A DNA stretch of 64,000 bases from Bemisia tabaci (GCF_918797505.1 NC_092800.1:34152263-34216262); one strand, 5' to 3'; shown: positions 50,431-60,100, numbered from the stretch's first letter. Program-made: numbers and translations. Notes: generated by a model from the letters alone, not told the origin.

Positions 50431-50920
50431 CCTATTTTACTCAAATTTACGTTTTTTTATTCGATTTACGTACATTTTCCTTTTCTGCTGTTTAGAGATC
50501 ACCCCAAAGTTGATTAAATATTTTTGACAATTTTAAAATATTCCTCACAATGTTTTGAAAATATTTCCCACAATATTTTAAAAAAAATTCCAAGACGTTT
50601 TTTCTCCATTTCTTTTGGTTTTTTCGCTGTTTGATTTTTTTGGTTTTTTGCTATTGGTTTTTCCGGGTTTTTTTTTTTGTTTTTTTTTCGTTGTTTTTTC
50701 CGGTTTTCCTCTTTGGTTTTTCGTTTTTTCTCTTCTGTTTCAGTGAGAACGGCACTGGATAGTTTGTTATTGGTCGATGCAAGCAGGATCTTGAGATGTG
50801 AAACGAACGAGCTCTTCAGCTGTTGCTGTTTTAGAGAATTGGGCATCAACGAAAAGAAACAATAGGGTGCCAATAAGGTGCTGGGCGTCCCTATGTACGG
50901 TTCCAACTGTCAACTTCTAC

Positions 50921-51040
50921 GTCAACGGCCATACCACGTTGAAAGCACCGGTTCTCGTCCGATCACCGAAGTTAAGCAACGTCGGGCGTAGTTAGTACTT
51001 AGATGGGAGACCGCTTGGGAACACTGCGTGCTGTTGACTT
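50921..51040 (+). rRNA. 5S rRNA: 5S ribosomal RNA, type b (right arm)
   Basis: Same sequence as 44888-45007. Terminal stem GTCAAC/GTTGAC, followed by TTTTTT (51043-51048). It starts 610 bp after the type a gene in the same orientation. Flanks of the two types differ, so this is not a tandem-array unit. Confidence 0.95.
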
Positions 51041-51465
51041 CCTTTTTTGAGTTCCTGTGCTTGATATAATATATTTTTTTGGTCGTCAAATTTTTAGGGG
51101 AAGTTTGTTAGGATTGGGCCGGGGTGGCTACCGCCACCTAGAATTAGCTTCAAGTTCAAGGTCGTGCAATAATGAAATATTATTCTTTCCTTTTTCCAAA
51201 AATAGAAAGTAACTATCTTCATTTCACAATAATTCATTGTGAGCAGTCGTTAAGGCGGTAAAAAAAAAACCACATCTGATGTGGATTAGCATTAAAACAC
51301 GAGCGATTTTTAATCTGCCACCATGCTATATCGTCTCTCAAATTAAACACAAAATTACTGCGAATTTTTATTTTTAGAGCTGATGTCTCCACCCTTGCTG
51401 TTTCTCGATTTTTTTTTAAATTATTTTTTTTTCACGACCATTTTTTATGATGAGCTCAACCTCCG

Positions 51466-51681
51466 ATGCAACCCTACCAAGATCCGTTTGTTAAACTTGC
51501 AACATCCATGATCCATCATATCGATGGCTACAGTAAAAGGATGCGCAGCCCCAGATGGCAACGTTCCAAAAGCTCCGATCATACCGACCACGCATTTTCT
51601 TTAAGAGGGAGTAGGGACCAGCTCTATAGAGCTCGTCCCTGGAGGAAGGTAAGCATAATATCTCCTCGAAATTTTTCGTGA
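51466..51681 (+). other. Candidate first coding exon, unassigned (right-arm copy)
   Basis: Identical to the candidate on the left arm. ATG at 51466, open for 61 codons to donor AAG|GTAAGC (exon end 51648). It is rich in Ser/Arg (SKRMRSPRWQRSKSSD). No downstream exon could be assigned. Confidence 0.3.
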
Positions 51682-52552
51682 AAATATTTGACTGAGTGAG
51701 GAAGATTCGCTAAAAAATTCATAGACAACTTTCTCTCTCAATAAAATGAAACACAACAACTGGGGATTTGCGACGTCTTACTGATCGACGCGTATTTTTG
51801 CGCATTTTTCGACTTTAGCCATCGACATGCGTATTAGTAGTCGACGAACCATGAATTTCCAATCTTCTGATACTGAGCACTGAGCACTAACACCCTATCT
51901 GAAGAGCAGAAGCGAAATTTTTTCTGCAGAGCAATTCTTCCTCGATAAGGAGAAGAATAATTATTCCAATGAGGAGTAGGCCTTTTGAGTAGTTGGTCTG
52001 CAACGTTCGCTTGACTACATGCCGTCTTCTTTGGGACCGGCTCCATGATGAATAGGTATCCTCGTTTTCATACGTTACAATTTAAATTGTAGCGCTTATT
52101 TTTGAACGGTAGACTGGGACTTCGAATTGAAACGACTCACGGTAAATGGGTAAATACAAACTTTCCCCCGACACACTGTGTTCTTTTTTGATACAACAAG
52201 AAATCAGCCCCGAAAGTCCGAAACCTGAAACGATCAGATATGAGGATAGAGAAATCCAATTATGAATCGCCTTCAATTTGCGCGTACACCACTTGAGCTA
52301 CAGGAACGTAACTCTCGTTTAAAAACAAATGAAATTGAAGGCGTTCTACACCCTAGGCTATAGTAATTATTATTGCACATAGAGTGCGCTAGTATCAGTT
52401 TTCACGCTATCATTTCCCCCTCTCCCCCTCCCCTCCGTACTGTTAAAGTTGATAAAGTTACCGAAGTGCTGCTCAGTTTTCTTCGATCTTTTCTTTTTTC
52501 AGTGATAGTTTTTTGGTTTACGCTTGTATCCGTCGAATGATATCGAGCTAGG

Positions 52553-52571
52553 ATGGCGTTAAGTTGTGCAA
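52553..52571 (+). pseudogene. Prp19: Duplicated Prp19 coding exon 1 (orphan)
   Basis: An exact copy of the ATG exon (MALSCA plus A) and its GTAAGT donor, in opposite orientation to the real gene. The duplicate ends at 52659, within what was intron 1. No U-box exon follows in the remaining 11.3 kb, so it cannot encode Prp19. The upstream sequence is also copied, so it may still be transcribed. Confidence 0.9.
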
Positions 52572-52677
52572 GTAAGTCCGCATCTCAATTTTTCCAACTG
52601 AAGGGCCCTCATTGCAGGGACAGAATGCAGGACCTCGAGGTCCGGAGCGGAGCCGGACGGAAAGGACCGTTTATCGC

Positions 52678-52709
52678 CCATGGATATGAATGGTCATTCA
52701 TATCCATGG
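52678..52709. repeat. Perfect 15-bp hairpin next to the right-arm border
   Basis: CCATGGATATGAATG, a two-base loop GT, then CATTCATATCCATGG. It starts 18 bp outside the outer end of the right arm and is not present at the left border. Confidence 0.85.
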
Positions 52710-53063
52710 TGAAACTGCGAGTACATGGCTCTCATCTCAAGTGCGCTATTTAAAAATATATTCTTCGCTCTTATTTCTTATTAAAAACACAGATTACAGG
52801 ACATTTTTGAGAGATATTTTTAAGAACTATTTTTGAATTTGCAAAAATGGAAAAAAAAATCACCCTTCATTTATTCACATTGTCAAAATTGGTTATCCCT
52901 CAAGAAATCACAATTAGACTTCTCTTTATAAGCTCAAAATTGAATCAGACCGATCGAGATTTATTTTATTGACCGAGCGGAAAGATTTGCGATACCTGCA
53001 GATTTAAAAAAAAAATATAAGTAGAACTCGAAAGGAATCGCTGTATTTAATAGCTTATGGAAT
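52710..53063. other. Unassigned AT-rich sequence
   Basis: No gene or repeat structure recognised. Confidence 0.5.
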
Positions 53064-53785
53064 AATAGTCCAGGCGCCTGGTAGCTAAAAATGAGACTAC
53101 CTGGAATTTCGGGTACACAGCGATTTTTTTGGCTTACTTTATGTTTTTTGTGTAGCTGAATCCGAATCTGAAATTTCCTTACACGTATCTGGGGTGAATT
53201 TGCCGCCAGTATGAAAAAATTGCCTAAAAAGGCCTTTTTTTGCGGGTTTCTTGATATAGCGGCTACGCATGAGAGAAAGTCCCGGATTTAGTTAATGTTT
53301 TGAATAGCTGACATAATTTGGAAGAAAATGGTGAATACATATGCTACATTTGCTTAAAATTTGAGGAAGATACAGCATCGTGAACATCGCGCCCATTCAC
53401 GTTTTCGCGGCGCACCCGTCAACGCGCGATCCGGCGCGCCGCGGTCAGCCAAGTTCCGAAGCGTTCCAAAGTTCCGAGATCCGAGGTTCCTCAATTTTTG
53501 AGCAATCACAGAGTATTTATATACCATGTTCTTCCAAATTTCGTCAGCTATTCAAAACATTAACTAAATCCTGGACTTTTTCTCATGCGTAGCCGCTATA
53601 CAAAAAAAAAACCCGCAAAAAATGGCCTTTTTAGGCCATTTTTTCAAAATGGCGGAAAAGGCTCACCAGATACGCGGTAGGAAACTTCAGATTCGGATTC
53701 AGCGACCCAAAAAACATAAAGTAACCAAAAAAAAATCGCTGTGTACCCAAAATTCCAGGCAGACTTACCAGGCGCCTGGACTATT
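53064..53785. repeat. Fold-back element with CCAGGCGCCTGG ends (720 bp)
   Basis: Left end AATAGTCCAGGCGCCTGGTA; right end complementary. Arms about 53064-53330 and 53510-53785 pair with moderate divergence, sharing AAAAAGGCC, TTTTGCGGGTTT, CTCATGCGTAGCCGC and TTAGTTAATGTTTTGAATAG. The centre is GC-richer (GCGCACCCGTCAACGCGCG). Confidence 0.78.
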
Positions 53786-53809
53786 TAGACAATAGACGTA
53801 AATGAAACA

Positions 53810-54196
53810 TTCAAATTGAACAATCGCACTGTTATTATCAGTTCGCTAGCAGCATATTCAAATAATATATTTTATTGTATCTTGGAAAAATCGTGCCAGA
53901 TTTTAAAGTGTTTACTGGTTCAAAATAGGCAGTGAAAAAGTTGCAACGTCGCAAATTGAGGTATGGATGTTTTTTAATTCACTGTCGGTGATGAGAAAAT
54001 GTGTAACTACGCACGCGTTAGAGTGTAATATCGGCGGCAATCGTGGTCTTCTGCCGTCAAGTCAAGTCGATACTCTTGAAGGCGCTCTGAGCAACTATAT
54101 CACCTCGGAAGTATTGCACAGTATCAAACGAAATTAAAGGCGCACTAACGTAGGCAACTTGACTGGTAGCGTTTATCGTACGATATGCGACTCCTG
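53810..54196 (+). repeat. 390-bp dispersed element, copy 1 (direct)
   Basis: Runs from TCAAATTGAACAATCG to CGATATGCGACTCCTG. It shares ordered blocks with copies 2 and 3: GAAAAAGTTGCAACGTCGCA, GATGAGAAAATGTGTAA, GGCGCTCTGAGCAACTAT and CTCGGAAGTATTGCAC. Confidence 0.8.
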
Positions 54197-54641
54197 ATCG
54201 ATCAATTTTTGTGAAACTCAATACCACGTGGTATTTTTTGACGGAAAACCTGAATTTTAACTCAGATTTTCATTATTCAAAAATTCAAGATAGTGAATGT
54301 GGTCTAAGATGCTATCTTGGCACCTGTTTGATTCCTTTTTGTGAGCCTTGGCGGCAATGGATGTTTCTCACATAGAGGTCGAATTTTCATACAAAATTTT
54401 AAAATTTAAAACTTCCAGATGGCGTGTGTGGTCTAGAATACTATCTTAGTGCCTTCGAAATTATCCGACTTTGCGATAGAGGTAGCCTTTTTTCCTTTTT
54501 AAGTTCAGTTTCAAATCGATGTACTCTCAGCTAACTTATACCTCGATATCGGCTCGCTCTTCAACCGTTATGAAATGAATCTGTTTGTTTTGTTTGTTTT
54601 TTTTAATTATTCATGTATTTCTTTTTTTATTCCATTTCCAA
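54197..54641. other. Spacer between inverted copies of the 390-bp element
   Basis: Contains two loosely similar blocks (TGTGGTCTAAGATGCTATCT near 54298; TGTGGTCTAGAATACTATCT near 54427) and the palindrome ACCACGTGGT. No gene. Confidence 0.5.
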
Positions 54642-55040
54642 CAGGAGTCGCATATCGTAAGATCTGTAGGACTCTACGGATGCCAGTGAATTTACATACG
54701 TTAGTGCGCCTTCAATTCCGTCAGATACTGTGCAATACTTCCGAGGTGGTATAGTTGCTCAGAGCGCCTTCAAGAGTATCGCCTCGACTTGATGGCGAAA
54801 GATCACGATTGCCACTGATATTACACTCTGGACGCGTGCGCAGTTACACATTTTCTTATCACCAAAAGTGAGATAAAAAAACGTCCATACCTCAATTTGC
54901 GACGTTGCAACTTTTCCACTGTCTATTTTGAACGAGTAAAAGAACATGAACACTTTAAAATCTGCCATGATTTTTCCGAGATGTGGCAAAATACATTATT
55001 TGAATGTGCTGCTAGCGAGCTGATAATAACAGTGATTGTC
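54642..55040 (-). repeat. 390-bp dispersed element, copy 2 (inverted)
   Basis: Reverse complement of copies 1 and 3, from AGGAGTCGCATATCG to the AACAGTGATTGT end; diverged by point changes and small gaps. Confidence 0.8.
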
Positions 55041-55201
55041 ACTTACAATTAGTACGTTACGGTGCCTTATTACCTCTTCGGGCCCATTTACGTGCAGGTT
55101 TATAAAATTTCGGGTCTGGTTTTGTTTGTTCCAGGGTTCGTATACTTATTTTCCCCCTTTTTAATTAAAGCATAGACTTTAGACATTAGACTGAAATCAA
55201 A

Positions 55202-55590
55202 AATTCAAATTCAACAATCACTGTTATTATCAGCTCGCTAGCAGCACATTCAAATAATGTTTTTTGTCATACCTCGGAAAAATTACGAAGATTTTAAGTG
55301 TTCGTGTTCTTCTACGTGTTCAAAATAGGCAGTGAAAAAGTTGTAAATTGAGGTATGGATGTATTTCATCTCTCCGTCGATGATGAGAAAATGTGTAAAT
55401 CCACACGTTCTGGGGTGTAATGTCGGCGGCAGTCGTGATCTTCTGTCATCAAGTCGAGGCGATACGCGTGAAGGCGCTCTGAGCAACTATTCCACCTCGG
55501 AAGTATTGCACGGTATCAGACGAAATTGAAGGGGCACTAACGTTGGCAAATTGACTGGTAGCGTTTATCGTACGACCTGTGACTCCTGTG
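55202..55590 (+). repeat. 390-bp dispersed element, copy 3 (direct)
   Basis: Same orientation as copy 1. It lacks the ten or so bases around CAACGTCGC present in copies 1 and 2 but keeps the remaining order of blocks. Confidence 0.8.
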
Positions 55591-55812
55591 GATAGTATGT
55601 GATAAAGTGGTTTATTCAAACACAATTAAGTAAGAGCTACGGTGGTACATTTTCTGTAGGCGGAACATTTTTCTTCTTGCCCTGGTAAAAATGGCAAGTG
55701 CGCTCAGATCAGTAGCACTTGCCTTTGGAACAGACCTAAACACTGAACTATGAGGCTCAAAAAAGCTCTCAGAGTTAGGTCGTAATGGAGGGGGATATCC
55801 CATAATACTTTG

Positions 55813-55987
55813 AGAGTCCACCTCTTTATCAAGTCAAACTCTCTATGTAAAGATCGGGAGCAAATACTCAGCAGGTTTGCCGTGTTTTCAGTTTTAGAGT
55901 CCTCCGACAAAGGGGCAACCCTGTTAATGTATTTGCTCTCTATCTTTGCATATGTAGAGAGTTTGTCTTGATATAGAGGTGGACTCT
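55813..55987. repeat. Inverted-repeat MITE-like element (175 bp)
   Basis: Left end AGAGTCCACCTCTTTATCAA, right end complementary (AGAGTCCACCTCTATATCAA). The arms continue through AAACTCTCTA and GAGCAAATAC for about 65 bp. Confidence 0.78.
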
Positions 55988-56383
55988 GATTTTATTATCT
56001 AACGTTAATTTGTATACTCGATGAAATTGATATAGTTTATTTAAATCATGCAGATAAATGCAAGACATATCAGTAGTTACGGTTTACTTAAATGAATTTA
56101 AAAAAAAGGACTCTCATGGTATCCCTTCCATTACTTCCTCAACTTTGAGGGCTTTTATTGAGGTTCGGAGTTGGTTTCCGTTAAAACCAGTAGCATCACC
56201 GTGTTTCTCTCGAAATTTTACGGCAGAAAAAGTACTTGAATCGCAAAACACATGGAAGAGCTCCATTGCAGTTGGGGTGATTCTGGTTGAATCCACTCAA
56301 CTCACTCAAGTAACTGTGCTGTAAAAGTGCTCCTCCCCCCTAGGCACCCCTTTTTCCCGCAGGAATACCCGACAGAAGCCTGA
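55988..56383. other. Unassigned sequence
   Basis: Open frames on both strands overlap here without recognisable protein similarity. No clear repeat. Confidence 0.45.
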
Positions 56384-57290
56384 TTATTGAAATTGATAGA
56401 GAAAGCTATAGAGAAAGATGACAAAAAGGATATGGAGGGATCCTATTGGTTGAGGCGGGTGGTTGCGATGGACAAAGGAGGAAGGTACTACACTAACTAT
56501 AACGGCAACCCACAAGAGACCCTTCAGTCAGTCCATCATTTTCCTATGGGAACTACCCTTTCCAACCAATAGCGTCGCTCCAAACTCCTTATGCCTTCTT
56601 TGTCTATAGTTTTGTCTATCAATTTCAATAGTCCATCATTTTCCAATGAGAACTACCCATCTCAACCAATAGCGTCGCTCCAAACTCCTTATGCCTTCTT
56701 TGTCTATAGTTTTGTCTATCAATTTCAATAGTCCATAATTTTCCAATGAGAACTACCCATCTCAACCAATAGAGTCGCTCCAAACTCCTTATGCCTTCTT
56801 TGTCTATCGTTTTGTCTATCAATTTCAATAGTCCATCATTTTCCTATGAGAACTACCCATTTTAACCGATAGAGTCGCTCCAAACTCCTTGTGTCGACGG
56901 TGAAACTACCAAACCACGTATCTCGGTTTGCGACGTCGCAGACTTCCTGTCATACTTTATTTTTTAAATGAAAAACTACTTAACATCCAGTCTTGAAAAT
57001 TTCTGTGATTTTTCCTGTTTGTGCGGAGAAAATTCCGTGAAAATTTCAAGGAATGATATTGATTTGGTCTACTTCAAAAAAATAAAATTTGAGCGTAGAT
57101 TTTTAAATACCGCAAACGAGATACGTGGTTTGGTAGTTTCACCGTCGATGTCTCCTTTGTCTATCGTTTTGTCTATCAATTTCAATAGTCCATCATTTTC
57201 CTATGAGAACTACCCATTTTAACCGATAGAGTCGCTCCAAACTCCTTATGCCTTCTTAGTCTATAGTTTTGTCTCTCAATCTCAATAATC
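56384..57290. repeat. 100-bp tandem repeat with one inverted unit
   Basis: Units marked by GTCCATCATTTTCC start at 56531, 56631, 56731 and 56831 (exact 100-bp steps) and again at 57188 after a MITE insertion. An inverted, more diverged unit lies at 56384-56530. Open frames such as MKLIDKTIDKEGIRSLERLY come from this repeat and are not genes by themselves. Confidence 0.88.
56894..57148 (+). mobile_element. 255-bp MITE inserted in the 100-bp tandem repeat
   Basis: Terminal repeats TCGACGGTGAAACTACCAAA at both ends. TG flanks both sides (56892-56893 and 57149-57150). The unit spacing here is 357 bp, that is 100 + 255 + 2, so a clean insertion with a 2-bp duplication is directly supported. Nearly identical to 1931-2186. 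Confidence 0.92.
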
Positions 57291-57808
57291 AGCCAATTAT
57301 CATACTTTTGCCAGCGGAGACAACCTACCCGGACGGTCACCATCACACCTGAGCGTGCGGAGCCGCGTGCGTGTGTGTACAGGAGAAGGGGGTCCTCGGT
57401 AACCCGGGTAATGGCAGGGGGGCCCATAAAAAGGGGGCGGCGGGGGGGGGATTGGCCTGAATACTCGTCAGAGCCGAAATCGGGTGTCGCGAGGGGGGGG
57501 GGGGGGGGGGGGCTGCCGCCGCCGCCGAGAAGGTAAGTCAACTTCGGAGTCAGTGTTCGGAACTTCGCGGCGACCGACAGACGCGAGGGCCGACGAGAGC
57601 CGCTTCGATGTTTCACGTTCGCGCCGATTGTTTCCGTCATTGTGTGCGGTGATCCGTGTCTGTGTGTGTGAGTGTGGCTCGGGATTGAGATCCCTCATGT
57701 TGGATATTTTTTTTGGCTGCTGATTGATTCCCTCGGCTTACTCAAAGGTTCGTTCATGCACTACATTTTGTCCGCGAACTCGATTTTGATTGAGTTCTTC
57801 GGAAGATT
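57291..57808 (+). promoter_or_regulatory. GC- and CpG-rich patch, possible promoter/5' exon
   Basis: Contains a long G run (57495-57512), a GCC repeat, and AAG|GTAAGT at about 57533-57539, which could be a donor of a non-coding first exon. CpG-dense sequence follows to about 57670. No coding exon can be joined to it in this window. Confidence 0.3.
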
Positions 57809-58049
57809 CAGGGTTATTCAAAAATCACGCACCACTGGCCAGGCCATGAGGGGGGTGGCCATTTGAAATTTATAATTTCCCAGAGGGGAAAATTCCCCCT
57901 TTCCCCCCTTCCCCTGAGGGGGTCGAAAACTGGAGAGTACTTAAAAAAGTTTTCCCATCGATATGAGGAAAAACATCACAGATCGCAAGTCGATATCGTA
58001 ATTAGAACTAAAGTTATGACAAATGGTGTATGACTTTAGAATAACCCTG
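57809..58049. repeat. MITE-like element with CAGGGTTATT ends (241 bp)
   Basis: Left CAGGGTTATTCAAAAATCA, right complementary (CAGGGTTATTCTAAAGTCA). G-rich and C-rich runs inside. No target duplication visible. Confidence 0.72.
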
Positions 58050-58139
58050 TAAAACCTCACTCATGAGGCAATATCCCAAACATAAAGGAACAGTGTCGAC
58101 TGTGTCGACATGCCAGTTCAATTTTTTACGTGTTTACCC

Positions 58140-59160
58140 GGGGGGGAGGGGGAGAGCATCTAAAATTAGGGGTTTCGGGTTCGGAATCGGTCGATTTCTG
58201 TCTTCGGTTCACAGTCAGGAAGTCTTCTTATCATTTTTCAAATTTCTGATAAAATTTCAAAATCTTGACGGAAAACCGGAATTTGAGGTGCAGCTTTAAC
58301 CTTCCGAAGGGAGGCCAGTGGACACAGCTCCATGAAATTGGGATTATTTAGTGTCAGCTACCGCCTTTTTCCGGAGAGTCTACGTCAATTTTGCGACCAA
58401 TGAGCAATTTTTGGAGGGGGCACCACCATTCCCCTCTTTAGGGCATTACTTTTGGATGTTGAATAGGTCAGTTTTAACTCTCGGGGGTCAATTAAGGTTT
58501 ACATTCCTTGTGCTCTTCAATTTGCATGCGATCAATTTCCGATTCGGAAGAGAGCCCCGAATTTAAAAATTGAGCCCCCCTGCTTTACCTACTAAGGGGG
58601 ACGCGAGGGGTTTCGGGATCATAAAATTTGGATTCTTCCGGGTCGATTACCTGGGGTACCATGTTTTTCCATAGTAGCTACGTCAATTTTGCGACCAAAT
58701 AGACATTTTTGTTGGGGGCACGGACCCCCATTTTTCGGTCTATGTTGGTCCAATTATGGAATTTTAGGCGTCATAATTAAAGTGAAATTTGTCGCACTTT
58801 TCAAGTATGATACAACGTAATCGCAGCTCAACCGGGAACATCAACTTTTATGATCACGACCTCCCTCCCTTTACCTTGCAAGGGGGCTGGGGGGTCGGTA
58901 TCATGAAGTTCGAATTCTTGGGGGTGGATTTCTTATTGAACCCCGCGGTTCCTTACAACCGAGAAAAAAGCCCGGCACGGGTGGTTTGAAAAATTCCCTG
59001 CAGACACATTTTGGGTGAGAGTAGGGTCAAACTGCACCTGAGGGAGGTCAATTTTTTCATAAAATTCCCAGGGCGATCGACCACGCTTGAAACTTCTTTT
59101 AAAGTAATTTTGCTAAGAAATTCAAATCTCTTTTGTAGAAGTGGCGACCAGGTCACCCCC
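58140..59160 (+). repeat. Degenerate satellite-like array
   Basis: Recurring blocks GGGGTTTCGGG (58162, 58610), CTACGTCAATTTTGCGACCA (58380, 58678), and GGGGGCAC followed by CCCC (58415, 58715), plus GGATTCTTCCGGGTCGAT / GAATTCTTGGGGGTGGAT (58630, 58912). Spacing is about 280-300 bp with irregular copies. Confidence 0.55.
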
Positions 59161-59225
59161 CGATTGATTTAACAACGCTTAGCTAGTGGTCAAGATTTTC
59201 CGAGTACCTACATAGCCATATTCTA

Positions 59226-59472
59226 CCATGCTCAGGAAGAACGCCGTGAACATTCGAAAGTTGCCTTTCCTTCGATAAAATGTTTAGTTTTTGGAAAATT
59301 ATGAATATTTTTCCTAGAAATTTTCAGAATCTTTAGGTAAAATTGCGAACTAATTTATCTGAAAACTTGGAGAGAAAATATTCATAAGTTTACCTGGAAA
59401 TTCGTGTTTTATCCAAGGAAATTTGGCAACGCTTGAAGGCTCATGCATACGGCGTTTTTCCTAAGCACAGCA
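59226..59472. repeat. 240-bp 'GAACGCCGTATGA' element, copy 1
   Basis: Ends AGGAAGAACGCCGTGAACAT and complementary ATACGGCGTTTTTCCTAAGC. The same element lies at 63508-63744 and, split, at 8650-9275. Confidence 0.72.
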
Positions 59473-59800
59473 GTATTAGTAGACACAGTAGATTGGTTGA
59501 AACCTCTCGGAGGAGGGACACTTTCCATCGTTTAGAAATCTGCGGATCAAGTCACTCGAACAAATCGCTAACGAAAACCGGATAATCCTCATCGTTCGAA
59601 TTTAAATATTTTTCATAGTGCTGGTCATGGCCTCCATGGTCCACTGGTCGACCTGACAATGAGTGACCAAATCACCGCGGCTGGACAGTTCGGCAGTGTC
59701 TCATGGCTGAATCATGGCCGTGGGACTACACGGCTACGCGATGGAAAAGCCTCTTTGACAATTTTTCAATCACTGATTATCACTGTCCAATCCGAAGTTA

Positions 59801-59930
59801 AATTGGACGTATTTCTGCCAAACTGAACTATGTGCATCATGACTTAAGCCCTGTTATGCATATATTCTTATGGGTCTCAGGGCTCATGTCTTAATGCACA
59901 TTGTTCCATTTGGTACAAACACGTCCAATT
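59801..59930. repeat. 130-bp palindromic MITE, copy 1
   Basis: AATTGGACGT at the left, ACGTCCAATT at the right. The arms continue with CAAACTGAACTATGTGCATC and complement, and GGCTCATGTCTTAATGCACA. Copy 2 at 63344-63473 has the same length. Confidence 0.82.
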
Positions 59931-60100
59931 GCTATTACTATTTGAAATTTTACTGGAATTATTGTCATAGGATGACGAAAATTCACAAGAAAATGAAGTG
60001 ACATGACTCTTATAATGTTAGGGAACGCAGTTTTTCTGAATTTGTTACCCCCCCCCCCCCCCCACCTCCCTCTTCACTCATAGACATAATATCACAATCC

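Larger units (their letters stand above)
48895..52659 (-). repeat. Right arm of the 9.4-kb inverted duplication
   Basis: Inverted copy of 43269-47028. The only differences I saw are T at 52453 (opposite the G at 43475) and several homopolymer-length changes near 50600-50700. Homology stops at CCGGACG (52659/43269) outside and AATTTTAAATTCTG (48895/47028) inside. Confidence 0.97.

Noticed and set aside
57484..57723. Gly/Arg-rich frames across the CpG-rich patch
   Set aside because: They depend on a run of 18 G residues and GCC repeats, with open frames on both strands, which is a composition effect.
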